Part shown: piece by piece, positions 28,573 through 36,372 of the stretch
Layout of the letters: the number at the start of each line of letters is the position of its first letter
Numbering within the stretch: the stretch's first letter is position 1
Assembly: GCA_029866325.1 (NCBI GenBank)
Contig: JARWZO010000031.1
Span: 1-64,000, forward strand
Source of the DNA: Fluviicola sp.
Lineage (GTDB): Bacteria > Bacteroidota > Bacteroidia > Flavobacteriales_D > Crocinitomicaceae
Reading direction: 5' to 3'
Length of the DNA stretch: 64,000 bases
Position numbers and translations under genes: made by a program
The notes under the pieces: model-generated
Told to the model about the DNA's origin: nothing
Database searches by the model: none
Seen by the model: only the letters and a program-made list of their open reading frames with translations

Positions 28573-29070
28573 ATGAAACTCACAATCAGTCTATTAATTG
28601 TTACCTCTGCTTTGGTAAGCGGTTGTATCCATCCGCACACTACATCAACATCCGTAGAAACGGCAATCAACGCTAAAATGGTATCGGAAACCGGCTTGAA
28701 GTACAAGATCAGTAAGCAAGGAAAAGGTAGCAAGCTAAAACCGAGTGCTGAAATACTGATTCATGAAACAATTAATTATTTGAATGGTGAGCAGGTTTTT
28801 TCAACTAAAACAATGGGTGCGCCTTTGGCCATTCGTTTGGGAAAAGGGACCATCGCAACCAAGTTAGAAAACGGTTTCATTGGGATGCAAGCCGGCGAAG
28901 TAAGGGAGTTCACCGTTTCTGCGTCCATGATCAAGCACCTGAAGCTGCATTCGCTGATTTCACCCGACGCAATCGTTGTTTATTCTGTAGAACTTATCGG
29001 TTCGCCTTTCCCGAAATGGTTTCGTGGAGGAAGAGTGAGAAGTTTTGATTCAGAAGACGACGGTTGTTAG
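28573..29070 (+). CDS. Lipoprotein with FKBP-type peptidyl-prolyl isomerase-like domain
   Basis: The 165-residue protein has a lipoprotein signal ending in LVSGC (Cys 18). A domain resembling FKBP-type prolyl isomerases follows at about 42-150: a start of the type GLKYKISKQGKG, then the pocket-region motif GFIGMQAGEVREFTV, then a final VYSVELI strand. Several usual active-site aromatics are absent, so isomerase activity is doubtful. It would sit in the outer membrane facing the periplasm. The gene is monocistronic and divergent from a membrane-bound regulator. Confidence 0.8.
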   Translation: MKLTISLLIVTSALVSGCIHPHTTSTSVETAINAKMVSETGLKYKISKQGKGSKLKPSAEILIHETINYLNGEQVFSTKTMGAPLAIRLGKGTIATKLENGFIGMQAGEVREFTVSASMIKHLKLHSLISPDAIVVYSVELIGSPFPKWFRGGRVRSFDSEDDGC

Positions 29071-29099
29071 CCGAATTTTTAATTAAAAAAAACATTGTC

Positions 29100-29231
29100 C
29101 CCCACCTCAGATCTCTCAGGAGAGGAGATTGATCATGGTATGAGTAATAAAGACAAATAACTACCTCAATCTTTGCATAAGCAAGTAATTCATCCTTTAT
29201 TGAATCATTTCCTCTTTTGAGAGATGGGTGT
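29100..29231. repeat. Imperfect inverted repeat, possible intergenic element
   Basis: The left arm at 29100-29128 (with CCCACCTCAGATCTCTCAGG) is similar to the reverse complement of 29206-29231 (with CCTCTTTTGAGAGATGGGTG). Short tandem CTC/GAG tracts of this kind occur between genes in many Bacteroidota. No reading frame is supported. Confidence 0.4.
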
Positions 29232-29463
29232 GCTAACCCGATTTTCACTTCTCACAGTACAAATAAACCCAGACCAATCAACAAATTGACGATAAGAATC
29301 ATAGCTGTCTTAAATCAGGTCGTAAGTTAGTAATACCGCTGATCAACTATTTCCTCAATTTTCATGAATGCGTTATTGAAATGCCTTAACATTTGCTTAA
29401 ACTTGAAATACAGCGGATTGTGAAGTAGTTGGATTCTTGCGCGAAATCGAAATGGTATAAAAC

Positions 29464-29499
29464 ACAAAAAGCGGTCATCGGGCGATGTCCGCTTTTTGT
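29464..29499. terminator. Strong hairpin, terminator-like in both directions
   Basis: An 11-bp stem ACAAAAAGCGG/CCGCTTTTTGT continues after one mismatch with CATCG/CGATG around a GG loop. It lies almost 400 bp past the last plus-strand stop and about 480 bp before the next start. It may end an unrecognised RNA. Confidence 0.6.
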
Positions 29500-29975
29500 C
29501 AACCTAACCTAACCACTATTCACTGAATAAGAAAACTGACATGAAAGTCAGCACTCTCGAATTCGATACAAAGATGAGACTAATTCACTTAACTACAAAA
29601 CGTTTGATCACAAAATTTGACAAAAATTTTTAGTTCAATCTTAATTAATTAGGAGATTTTTTTTTATTCATCTATAAATATGATCGATTTATAGTCTTTT
29701 CATTTAAATTAGGAGGCAATATTGGTTCAAAAGAGTTGAAATTCTAACGAGCTACATTTAACTTTAATTTAACATTTTTTGTTGTTCAAATTCTGATTAT
29801 TAACATAAAGGTAATGATTCCAAAATCAACTAAATCGATTTACTTGATTGGTAATCAAGATGGCAGACCTTCGTTTAGCTGAAAATTTGTTTTTAATCTT
29901 CGTTTCATTAAAGATTAGCCAGGGTCAATTGTGAGCAAGCATTACTAGTAACTATTGCTTAAATTCGCCACATAG
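29500..29975. other. AT-rich intergenic stretch upstream of rnhA
   Basis: No gene is supported. The sequence is strongly AT-rich with runs of T near 29650. A near-match to the -7 box, TAAATTCG, lies about 15 bp upstream of the rnhA start and may be its promoter. Confidence 0.5.
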
Positions 29976-30458
29976 ATGGCAACAACGTATATCGAAATAT
30001 TTACTGACGGCAGTGCGCGTGGAAATCCAGGTCCGGGAGGCTATGGAGCACTTTTGCGTTTCAATAATAAAGTCAAAGAACTCAGTGGTGGTTTTAGAAG
30101 AACCACGAACAACCGCATGGAATTACTAGCAATTATTGTGGCTCTGGAAGCTTTGAAAACCAACCAGCTCCCAGTAAAAATCTATTCCGATTCCAAATAC
30201 GTGATCGACTCCATTACTAAAAAATGGGTGCATGGTTGGGTTAAAACAGGCTTTAAAGGAAAAAAGAACCGCGATTTATGGATGCGTTATCTTCCGCTGG
30301 AAAAACAATTCAACTTGGAATTTATATGGGTGAAAGGTCACAACGGCCATCCTGAAAACGAGCGCTGTGATGTTCTAGCGGTAAACGCTGCCCTAGGAAG
30401 TGATTTACAGATAGATGCAGTGTTTGAACAGGAGGAGAAATCGAATAAGTTGCTTTAA
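29976..30458 (+). CDS. rnhA: Ribonuclease HI
   Basis: RNase HI cuts RNA in RNA-DNA hybrids. The 160-residue protein shows the four catalytic acids in context: Asp in IFTDGSARGNPGPGGYG, Glu in NNRMELLAI, Asp in YSDSKYVIDSI, and Asp in NERCDVLAVNAA. The basic loop with WVHGWVKTGFKGKKNRDLW and the flexible His motif KGHNGHPENE are also present. Length fits E. coli RnhA. The gene is followed by a repeat-rich stretch, not by another gene, so it is probably monocistronic. Confidence 0.95.
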   Translation: MATTYIEIFTDGSARGNPGPGGYGALLRFNNKVKELSGGFRRTTNNRMELLAIIVALEALKTNQLPVKIYSDSKYVIDSITKKWVHGWVKTGFKGKKNRDLWMRYLPLEKQFNLEFIWVKGHNGHPENERCDVLAVNAALGSDLQIDAVFEQEEKSNKLL

Positions 30459-30799
30459 CCTTACTTTTTTCTTGATAAAGAGTCAGCTATAGCTGGCGAA
30501 GACGAGTTGTTGTCCGCGGTTGGCGGACGTAACAAGGAGGTAAGTAAGCAAAAAATCAAGGCCGTAAGTCCCGATCTTGAGAACTACGGTTTGTTAATCT
30601 ATCTCAACCCAACTCGCAAACACCATTCACGTCTTGTTTCGCAAAACAAGCCGATGGGTGAGCTCAGACAGGGCCTCGATCACGCTTAACTTCACCTTGT
30701 TCTCTTAAGATCGTTACTTAATGCCCTTTGGGAGTATTGGTTCTGGAAATTAGATTTCTTTAGTTACCAATAGTTGAAATTTCACCAAAATTTGATATT
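30459..30799. other. Intergenic repeat-like stretch after rnhA
   Basis: No convincing gene is seen. It opens with CTTACTTTTTTCTTGATAAA and holds palindromes CAGCTATAGCTG (near 30485) and GTCCGC/GCGGAC (near 30514-30530). A tract GCAAAAAATCAAGGC follows; such CTTACTTTTT...AATCAAGG blocks recur between genes in Bacteroidota genomes, from memory. A short open frame at 30507-30689 has no family features. Confidence 0.4.
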
Positions 30800-30914
30800 G
30801 CGGACAAAACGCTATTCAAGGAAGTGAAGTCAAAAAAATGGCTGTTTCGTTGTGTTTTGTCAAAAGCGCTTGCGTTTCAGATCCTGATCTGTCACTTTTG
30901 ACCTTAAAACACAG
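30800..30914. repeat. Dispersed intergenic repeat, copy B (inverted relative to copy A)
   Basis: Read on the minus strand this matches 1-148 closely, but without the 34-base insert present at 45-78 in copy A. Small differences include a GAAGTGAAGT tract where copy A reads as GAAGCGAAGT. Confidence 0.8.
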
Positions 30915-30964
30915 AATAAAGTCATTTTTGACGAGCGGCTAAGAATGGCGCTAATGCATTTTTG

Positions 30965-30994
30965 CTTACTTTTTTTGCATTGGAAAAAAGTAAG
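30965..30994. repeat. Palindrome next to the CTP-synthase-tail-like gene
   Basis: CTTACTTTTTT at 30965 pairs with AAAAAAGTAAG ending at 30994 (11 bp, loop of about 8). It lies 10 bp past the stop of the minus-strand gene ending at 31005 and could act as its transcript end, but it is not followed by a T-run on that strand. Confidence 0.55.
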
Positions 30995-31004
30995 AGAAGA
31001 AGAT

Positions 31005-31682
31005 TTAACGAGCCTGAAACGCCAAACAAGCCTTCACAAACGTATACACCAATGGATGCGGCAAATCTCGGGTTGAACTGATCTGAGGACAAAACCCACA
31101 GGCTACAAAAAAGTCCTGTTGTTTCAAACTCACGATTTCAGGCTCTTCGAATTGGTTATACGCTTCAATGTCGATACTTTGTTCTACCAGCGCATCAATG
31201 AGTTGCGGATACATGCTGTAGCGCGTTGCGGTCAATTCTTCTGGACTTCTGGTTTCATACAATTGAATGATCGACGACGTATGTGGCTCGATGAACAAAC
31301 GTTCAAAAGCATTTCCTTCAACCAAATTATCGGAGATTAGTTTTTCGCCGTTAGCATTCAGGTTGTTACGCTGAATCAACACATCCATTAATGCCCGAAA
31401 ACCTTCTCCGGTAATAAAAACTGGAACGGAACGCTGCAAGAGTAATTCAACAACTCCGTTTAAATAGAACTGGTTCAAGTAAGGTCCCGGAGCTACCCAT
31501 AAACCGTCATACGCATCAAATTGGTTTTGTTTCATCGACAGCACCTCACTCAACTTCAGCCAGTAATAAGACAGTTCAATTTCCAAAAAACGCCCGGCAT
31601 GATCGAGCGCGAGATTGGTAGCATGATGTGTGTTATACGTGAAATTAAAATCACCGATAATTCCTATTCTTACTTGCTGCAT
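31005..31682 (-). CDS. CTP synthase C-terminal-like protein without a glutaminase triad
   Basis: The 225-residue protein aligns by eye to the class I glutamine amidotransferase domain of CTP synthase. The start is RIGIIGDFNFTYNTHHATN, the middle holds YDGLWVAPGPYLN, and the end is SSTRDLPHPLVYTFVKA. The nucleophile elbow normally has a Cys but reads VFITGEGFRAL here, and the usual FHPEF reads FCPQI, so Cys, His and Glu are all replaced. A CxxC (CGFC) is formed instead. Both Cys codons are TGT. It resembles the family named CTP synthase C-terminal region-related (seleno)protein. Ammonia release is unlikely; function unknown. Confidence 0.8.
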   Translation of the reverse strand: MQQVRIGIIGDFNFTYNTHHATNLALDHAGRFLEIELSYYWLKLSEVLSMKQNQFDAYDGLWVAPGPYLNQFYLNGVVELLLQRSVPVFITGEGFRALMDVLIQRNNLNANGEKLISDNLVEGNAFERLFIEPHTSSIIQLYETRSPEELTATRYSMYPQLIDALVEQSIDIEAYNQFEEPEIVSLKQQDFFVACGFCPQISSTRDLPHPLVYTFVKACLAFQAR

Positions 31683-31694
31683 GCTCTATATTTG

Positions 31695-31734
31695 GCAGAA
31701 AAAAAGCCATCCGATTGTAGCGGATGGCTTTTTT
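31695..31734 (-). terminator. Rho-independent terminator of the lipoprotein gene
   Basis: AAAAAAGCCATCCG pairs with CGGATGGCTTTTTT around ATTGTAG. On the minus strand a T-run follows. It lies 13 bp past the stop of the gene ending at 31747. Confidence 0.85.
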
Positions 31735-31746
31735 CAATTCATTTTT

Positions 31747-32364
31747 TTAGCGCTGAAACCAGCCATCAAAGACCGCGTCTTCAATTAACAACGAAAATGT
31801 ATCCGGACCAACTGTGCGGTAAACCGTACAATCGAAGGTACATCTGAATTTTGAATAATCTCCCGCAATGTCTGATTCTTGAATCACATTTGAGAAAACC
31901 ACATTTTGTGGTGCAGCAGAAGCAGGATCAGATGTCCAAACATTTCCTAAACCGTCACGATAAACAACCTCAAAACCATTTGCTCCTCCTATTGAATAGC
32001 TCGGAGTCAAGGTAGAAGTGAAGAAGTTATTAAACAATGTCAATGTAGGATCATCCGAAAGCGAACCGTCCCAAACAATATTACCCAACGAGATTTTCAT
32101 AGACACCAATGTTTGTTCCGTCTTGAATTCTGCGTGATAAATTGCCGTTGAAGGAGTTGGAGAAGGGGCAATAAATTTTGTTTTATCTGTTAACAAAAAA
32201 TAACCTTCCACATTCTGCGTCAACTCTACATCCGTGCCGTTAATCATGCCTTCAAAATGCGCCTGTAAATCCGCTTCAGGAGTAGGTGCAGGAATAATTT
32301 CATGCTTCGGACAACCTGCTAAAAAGACAGATCCGAACAAAAATAAATATGCGATTTTTTTCAT
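31747..32364 (-). CDS. Lipoprotein of unknown function
   Basis: The 205-residue protein has a lipoprotein signal ending in VFLAGC (Cys 18). A proline-rich linker (EIIPAPTPEAD) and a beta-rich domain with no family I recognise follow. It would be anchored in the outer membrane, facing the periplasm or surface. It has its own terminator, and the next minus-strand gene upstream lies 107 bp away. Base composition is like the surroundings. Confidence 0.75.
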   Translation of the reverse strand: MKKIAYLFLFGSVFLAGCPKHEIIPAPTPEADLQAHFEGMINGTDVELTQNVEGYFLLTDKTKFIAPSPTPSTAIYHAEFKTEQTLVSMKISLGNIVWDGSLSDDPTLTLFNNFFTSTLTPSYSIGGANGFEVVYRDGLGNVWTSDPASAAPQNVVFSNVIQESDIAGDYSKFRCTFDCTVYRTVGPDTFSLLIEDAVFDGWFQR

Positions 32365-32471
32365 GTTGTAGTATGTTTCAAATCAAAGTGTTCCTATTGA
32401 ACTTGACCCGAAAATACAACTTTTTTTTGAACTATAAAATTTCGTTGATTTTCAAACAACTAAAATCACTT

Positions 32472-32789
32472 TTATGCACGTAATAAACGTACGCGCTCGG
32501 GCAAAACGTACAATGGTAAAAATACCGGTTTCAGCTCAGGCGAATCCAATTGCATGTGGAACACCGAACCACCGTCAGGAAGCTTTATTTCATTCCAGTT
32601 TTCAAAATCCAATTCAATCTCACGACACACCAACTCATTCAATAATTGATTCATCGCCGTAGCAGAAAGCACCATTTCAGTTGCATAATGCTCACCGTTC
32701 TCATAAACCGTGCAACCAAGGATTGCTTCTTCGGAATTACTCTCCATTTGTAAACTGTTTAGGAGAATGCTGTCAAAAATTGTATTCAT
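32472..32789 (-). CDS. Small cytoplasmic protein of unknown function
   Basis: The 105-residue acidic protein has no signal peptide or membrane segment. The only readable features are an amphipathic middle (ATAMNQLLNELVCREIELDF) and a C-terminal stretch PVFLPLYVLPERVRLLR. I recognise no family. The start ATG at 32789 is preceded by CACCTTTG, one base off the -7 consensus. It is divergent from the aminopeptidase gene, with 181 bp between them. Confidence 0.65.
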   Translation of the reverse strand: MNTIFDSILLNSLQMESNSEEAILGCTVYENGEHYATEMVLSATAMNQLLNELVCREIELDFENWNEIKLPDGGSVFHMQLDSPELKPVFLPLYVLPERVRLLRA

Positions 32790-32970
32790 GTTTTCCGTTT
32801 TTGTTAAAGCAAAGGTGAGACTGGAAGAACGTAATCTATTTACGTAGTTCTAAAAAATTTGAAAAAAAATTCAGTTGCCGTTTTTGCTGAAAAATCGTAC
32901 GAAAACCGTCTTTTGACTGTTTCAAATCAATCACAAGCGTAAAAAATCGTACTTTCAGCACTCCTTTTTA

Positions 32971-34278
32971 ATGAACTTGTTTGATATGAAATACCATTCT
33001 ATTGACTCCCAACTCTTTATTGCCAATCGCAAGAAGTTTGTACAGCACATGGTTCCGAATGCCCTAGCAGTGTTCAATTCCAACGATATTTACCCTGTAA
33101 GTGCCGATGCAACCATGCCTTTTCAGCAGCACCGCGACATTTTTTACCTTTCGGGAGCCGATCAAGAGGAAAGCGTTTTGGTAGTGTTTCCCAATGCATC
33201 GAATCCTGCACACCGCGAAATTCTTTTTCTGCGAGAAACCAATGATCACATTGCCGTTTGGGAAGGCGCGAAACTTACCAAAGAACAAGCAACGGCAGTT
33301 TCCGGTATTAAAACAGTTCTTTGGATTCAGCAATTCCCAACTATTTTCAAGCAATTGATGGCAGAAGCAACGGGTATTTATTTGAACACAAACGAGCATT
33401 TACGTGCCGATACAACCGTTCAAACACGCGAAGACCGTTTCATCATCGACGTAAAACAAAACTATCCTGCTCATCAGGTTCACAAAAGCGCACCCATCAT
33501 GCACCGCATTCGTTCGGTAAAAGAATCCATCGAACTGGAATTGATGCAAAACGCCTGTAACATTACCGAAAAAGGTTTCCGCCGTTTGCTCGGATTTGTG
33601 AAACCGGGAGTTTGGGAATATGAAATCGAGGCCGAACTGTCGCACGAATTTCTGCGCAACCGCTCAAAAGGATTTGCTTATACACCCATTGTGGCTTCGG
33701 GTAAGAACGCTTGTGTATTGCATTATATCGAAAACAACCAGCAGTGCCAAAGTGGCGACGTGATTTTGTTGGATGTTGCAGCCGAATATGCCAATTACTC
33801 CTCCGACCTCACACGCTGTTTGCCGGTAAACGGTCGTTTTACAGAACGTCAACGAGCGGTTTATGATGCCGTTTTGAGAGTGAAAAATGGCGCTCAGGCA
33901 TTATTGGTACCCGGAACAATCATGGCCGAATACCACAAAGAAGTGGGGAACATGATGGAAAAAGAATTGCTCGATTTAAAACTGATCGACAGCACCGATA
34001 TTAAAAATCAGGATCCGAACTGGCCGGCATATAAAAAATACTTCATGCACGGAACTTCTCATTTCTTGGGTCTTGACACGCATGATGTGGGCTTGTGGCA
34101 CGAACCGATCAAAGCGGGAATGGTATTTACCTGCGAACCGGGGATTTACATTCCGGAAGAAGGTTTGGGAATCCGTTTGGAAGACGACGTGGTTGTGAGC
34201 GAATTAGGAGCGCCTTTTAATCTAATGGGCAACATTCCGATAGAAGCCGACGAAATAGAAACATTGATGAATGCCTAG
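32971..34278 (+). CDS. pepP: Xaa-Pro aminopeptidase (M24B)
   Basis: This metalloprotease removes N-terminal residues preceding proline. The 435-residue protein has the aminopeptidase P N-terminal domain (about 10-140) and the pita-bread catalytic domain. Metal ligands are visible: Asp in LLDVAAEYANYSSDLTR (two Asp), His in MHGTSHFLGLDTHDVG, and Glu in CEPGIYIPEEGLGIRLEDD (two Glu). A second in-frame ATG five codons later is possible. It is followed after 8 bp by an alpha/beta hydrolase gene, so the two may form an operon. Confidence 0.94.
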   Translation: MNLFDMKYHSIDSQLFIANRKKFVQHMVPNALAVFNSNDIYPVSADATMPFQQHRDIFYLSGADQEESVLVVFPNASNPAHREILFLRETNDHIAVWEGAKLTKEQATAVSGIKTVLWIQQFPTIFKQLMAEATGIYLNTNEHLRADTTVQTREDRFIIDVKQNYPAHQVHKSAPIMHRIRSVKESIELELMQNACNITEKGFRRLLGFVKPGVWEYEIEAELSHEFLRNRSKGFAYTPIVASGKNACVLHYIENNQQCQSGDVILLDVAAEYANYSSDLTRCLPVNGRFTERQRAVYDAVLRVKNGAQALLVPGTIMAEYHKEVGNMMEKELLDLKLIDSTDIKNQDPNWPAYKKYFMHGTSHFLGLDTHDVGLWHEPIKAGMVFTCEPGIYIPEEGLGIRLEDDVVVSELGAPFNLMGNIPIEADEIETLMNA

Positions 34279-34286
34279 TTATTCCG

Positions 34287-35048
34287 ATGAATAACTCTTC
34301 AACAACGTTACACTACAGGATTTCCGGAAATGGGGATCCTGTTGTTTTTTTACACGGATTCATGGAAGACAGTTCCATGTGGGATAAAATTATTCCGCAC
34401 TTTCCGCACAAAACCTGCATTTTGATCGATCTTCACGGTCATGGGGAAAGCTTTTTCGATCCGAAAATTCCCCGTGAAATAAGCATAATGGCACAACAAG
34501 TTCGATCTACCTTGGATCATTTATCGATTTCCAACTACCAATTGGTCGGACATTCTTTGGGCGGCTATGTGGGCTGCGAATTATTAAAAACGGATCCTTT
34601 ACTGGAACATTTAACCCTGTTTCACTCACATCCGTGGCCCGATTCACCGGCAAAAAAAACGGATCGTGATCGGGTAAGTAAACTCGTCTTAACGAAAGCG
34701 GTGTTTTTTATCCGCGAAGCCATTCCGAATCTCTTTGCATTTCCGGAAGAACAATCGGAAGCTATCAAAACCTATTGCGCCATCGCAGAACAGATGAATC
34801 CGGAAGCAATTGCTTGGTCAACCATTGCCATGCGCAACCGCAATTCTTCCGAACAACTATTGATAGATCGTGCTGAAAACGTATCCATCATTCAAGGTCA
34901 ACTGGATCCGTTGATTCCCAACCTGCAACTACATACTTTTGCCGCAAAGCACAACATTGGTTTTTATGAAATTGCCCGCTGCGGACACATGGGTCAAGTT
35001 GAAGCTCCGGCTGACAGCATCGCTCTACTTTCCATGATACTGGGATAA
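34287..35048 (+). CDS. Alpha/beta hydrolase
   Basis: The 253-residue protein has the alpha/beta hydrolase fold landmarks: oxyanion-hole motif VVFLHGFMEDSSMWD, nucleophile elbow GHSLGG (Ser near residue 95), a strand with Asp in IIQGQLDPLIP and the catalytic His in RCGHMGQVEAP. The substrate is not deducible. It begins 8 bp after pepP in the same direction, so co-transcription is likely. A repeat element starts 26 bp after its stop. Confidence 0.88.
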   Translation: MNNSSTTLHYRISGNGDPVVFLHGFMEDSSMWDKIIPHFPHKTCILIDLHGHGESFFDPKIPREISIMAQQVRSTLDHLSISNYQLVGHSLGGYVGCELLKTDPLLEHLTLFHSHPWPDSPAKKTDRDRVSKLVLTKAVFFIREAIPNLFAFPEEQSEAIKTYCAIAEQMNPEAIAWSTIAMRNRNSSEQLLIDRAENVSIIQGQLDPLIPNLQLHTFAAKHNIGFYEIARCGHMGQVEAPADSIALLSMILG

Positions 35049-35073
35049 ATCAAGTCACACGTATCATTTTTTC

Positions 35074-35232
35074 TCCCACAGATGCCCAGATTACCGCTCG
35101 GCTAACGCCCTCGCCAATGTTAATGGAATAATATCTGATATGAATTTCCCACACAATATAACACTATTCAAGCGCTGCCGTTAGGAGCGCAAAAATCTGT
35201 GCACGTGTCAGCCTTAGGATGATCTGTGGGAG
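35074..35232. repeat. Intergenic inverted-repeat element with GTCAGCCTTAGG motif
   Basis: CTCCCACAGAT at 35074-35084 is the exact reverse complement of ATCTGTGGGAG at 35222-35232. The motif GTCAGCCTTAGG at 35208-35219 also occurs at 59149 and, as GTCAGCCTGAGG, at 43513. Such CCCACAGAT-flanked tracts are common between genes in Bacteroidota, from memory. Confidence 0.65.
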
Positions 35233-35262
35233 GCTAATGCCTCTATGTGATTTATTAGGACA

Positions 35263-35287
35263 CAAAAAAGACGAGCTCTCACTCGTC
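35263..35287 (-). terminator. Rho-independent terminator of a short minus-strand transcript
   Basis: GACGAG at 35270-35275 pairs with CTCGTC at 35282-35287; the minus strand then reads TTTTTT. No known minus-strand gene lies upstream apart from an 18-codon frame at 35309-35365. Confidence 0.75.
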
Positions 35288-35308
35288 AGTCACTTATCGG
35301 ATTCATGG

Positions 35309-35365
35309 TTAATTACCATTGTCAACAAAAATCCAGGTAGAATATAGAATGTACTGTTTCATCAT
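35309..35365 (-). CDS. Possible 18-residue micro-ORF with its own terminator
   Basis: The frame ATG ATG AAA ... TAA encodes MMKQYILYSTWIFVDNGN and is followed after 22 bp by a strong terminator. This is a common layout for very small genes in this phylum, but a frame of this length can occur by chance. No known function. The segment could instead be a small RNA. Its upstream region is AT-rich without a clean -7 box. Confidence 0.3.
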   Translation of the reverse strand: MMKQYILYSTWIFVDNGN

Positions 35366-35586
35366 GTATTTTGGGTTAAAGATTTATGTTAAAATTAAAA
35401 TCTCATTTGAAAGAAATCTTTAAAAAAACTTTATCAGTATCAATGATTGATCTATCCTTTCCAATCCATAGTTCAACGGTTCAAAATCAGGAATGAATGG
35501 TTTGAATTCAACTCTGTGATTAAAAATAATCCGTATTTTCGGAAGCGAAGGTGCTCTAGCACCCTACTTATGCTAAAAACTCAAAC

Positions 35587-36372
35587 ATGGAAACAACTAG
35601 ATTGCGCGCACTGATTGTAGACGACGAAGAATACGCAAGAAAAAACCTCATGATGATGATCGACGATTTCTGTCCGGAAATCGAAGTTATCGGTGAAGCC
35701 TCAGGAAAAGAACAAGCAAAAGCATTGATTGCCGCTTCCAAACCGGACGTTGTCTTTTTGGATATCCGAATGCCTAGCGGAGCCGAAGGTTTTGAATTGC
35801 TCGAAGAAGTAGAAGAAAAAAACTTTTTGGTGGTCTTCGTTACCGCTTTCAAAGATTACGCCATTCGCGCATTCAACGCAAGTGCAGTTTATTACTTGTT
35901 GAAACCGATTGATATTGATGATTTGCGCACTGCCGCCGAAAAACTGGTTGAAGCAAAAAATATTTTCGGACAGGATCCTGAAAATTACACAACCTATTTC
36001 AGAAGTTTACGCAATCTTTCGGATCAGTTGTTGCGCAATAAACCGAATAGCCGCATTGCGATTAGTCACACCAAAGGTCTCAAAATAGTAGAAGACAATA
36101 CCATTACGCATCTGGAAGCAAGCGGAAACTGTACCACAATTTATTTCGAAGATGGCACGCGCTACCTCGATACACGTACCCTCAAGATTTACGAAAACAT
36201 CCTCGACCCGGCAAAATTTTTCCGTGTTCACAAATCGCACATCATTAACCTGAACCGATTGGTAGAATACCTGAATGAAGACGGTCATTTTGCGGTATTA
36301 AAAGGCGGATTGCGCATTCCCGTAGCCCGAAACCGCGTCACCGATTTTGTGAAAATGCTCAAAGAAGGATGA
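35587..36372 (+). CDS. LytTR-family response regulator
   Basis: The 261-residue protein has a receiver domain (about 7-125) with acidic pair VDDEE, phospho-acceptor Asp 59 in VVFLDIRMP, Thr in VFVTAF and Lys in LLKPIDIDD. A LytTR DNA-binding domain follows at about 155-258 (KGLKIVEDNTITHLEASGN, then FFRVHKSHIINLNRL). It overlaps the sensor kinase gene by 4 bp (ATGA) and so forms a classic LytT/LytS-type pair. Targets usually include envelope genes; here they are unknown. Confidence 0.93.
   Translation: METTRLRALIVDDEEYARKNLMMMIDDFCPEIEVIGEASGKEQAKALIAASKPDVVFLDIRMPSGAEGFELLEEVEEKNFLVVFVTAFKDYAIRAFNASAVYYLLKPIDIDDLRTAAEKLVEAKNIFGQDPENYTTYFRSLRNLSDQLLRNKPNSRIAISHTKGLKIVEDNTITHLEASGNCTTIYFEDGTRYLDTRTLKIYENILDPAKFFRVHKSHIINLNRLVEYLNEDGHFAVLKGGLRIPVARNRVTDFVKMLKEG

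Noticed and set aside
30507-30689. Open frame of 60 codons after rnhA
   Set aside because: It lies in a repeat-like intergenic stretch, opens without a clear start context and has no protein signature.
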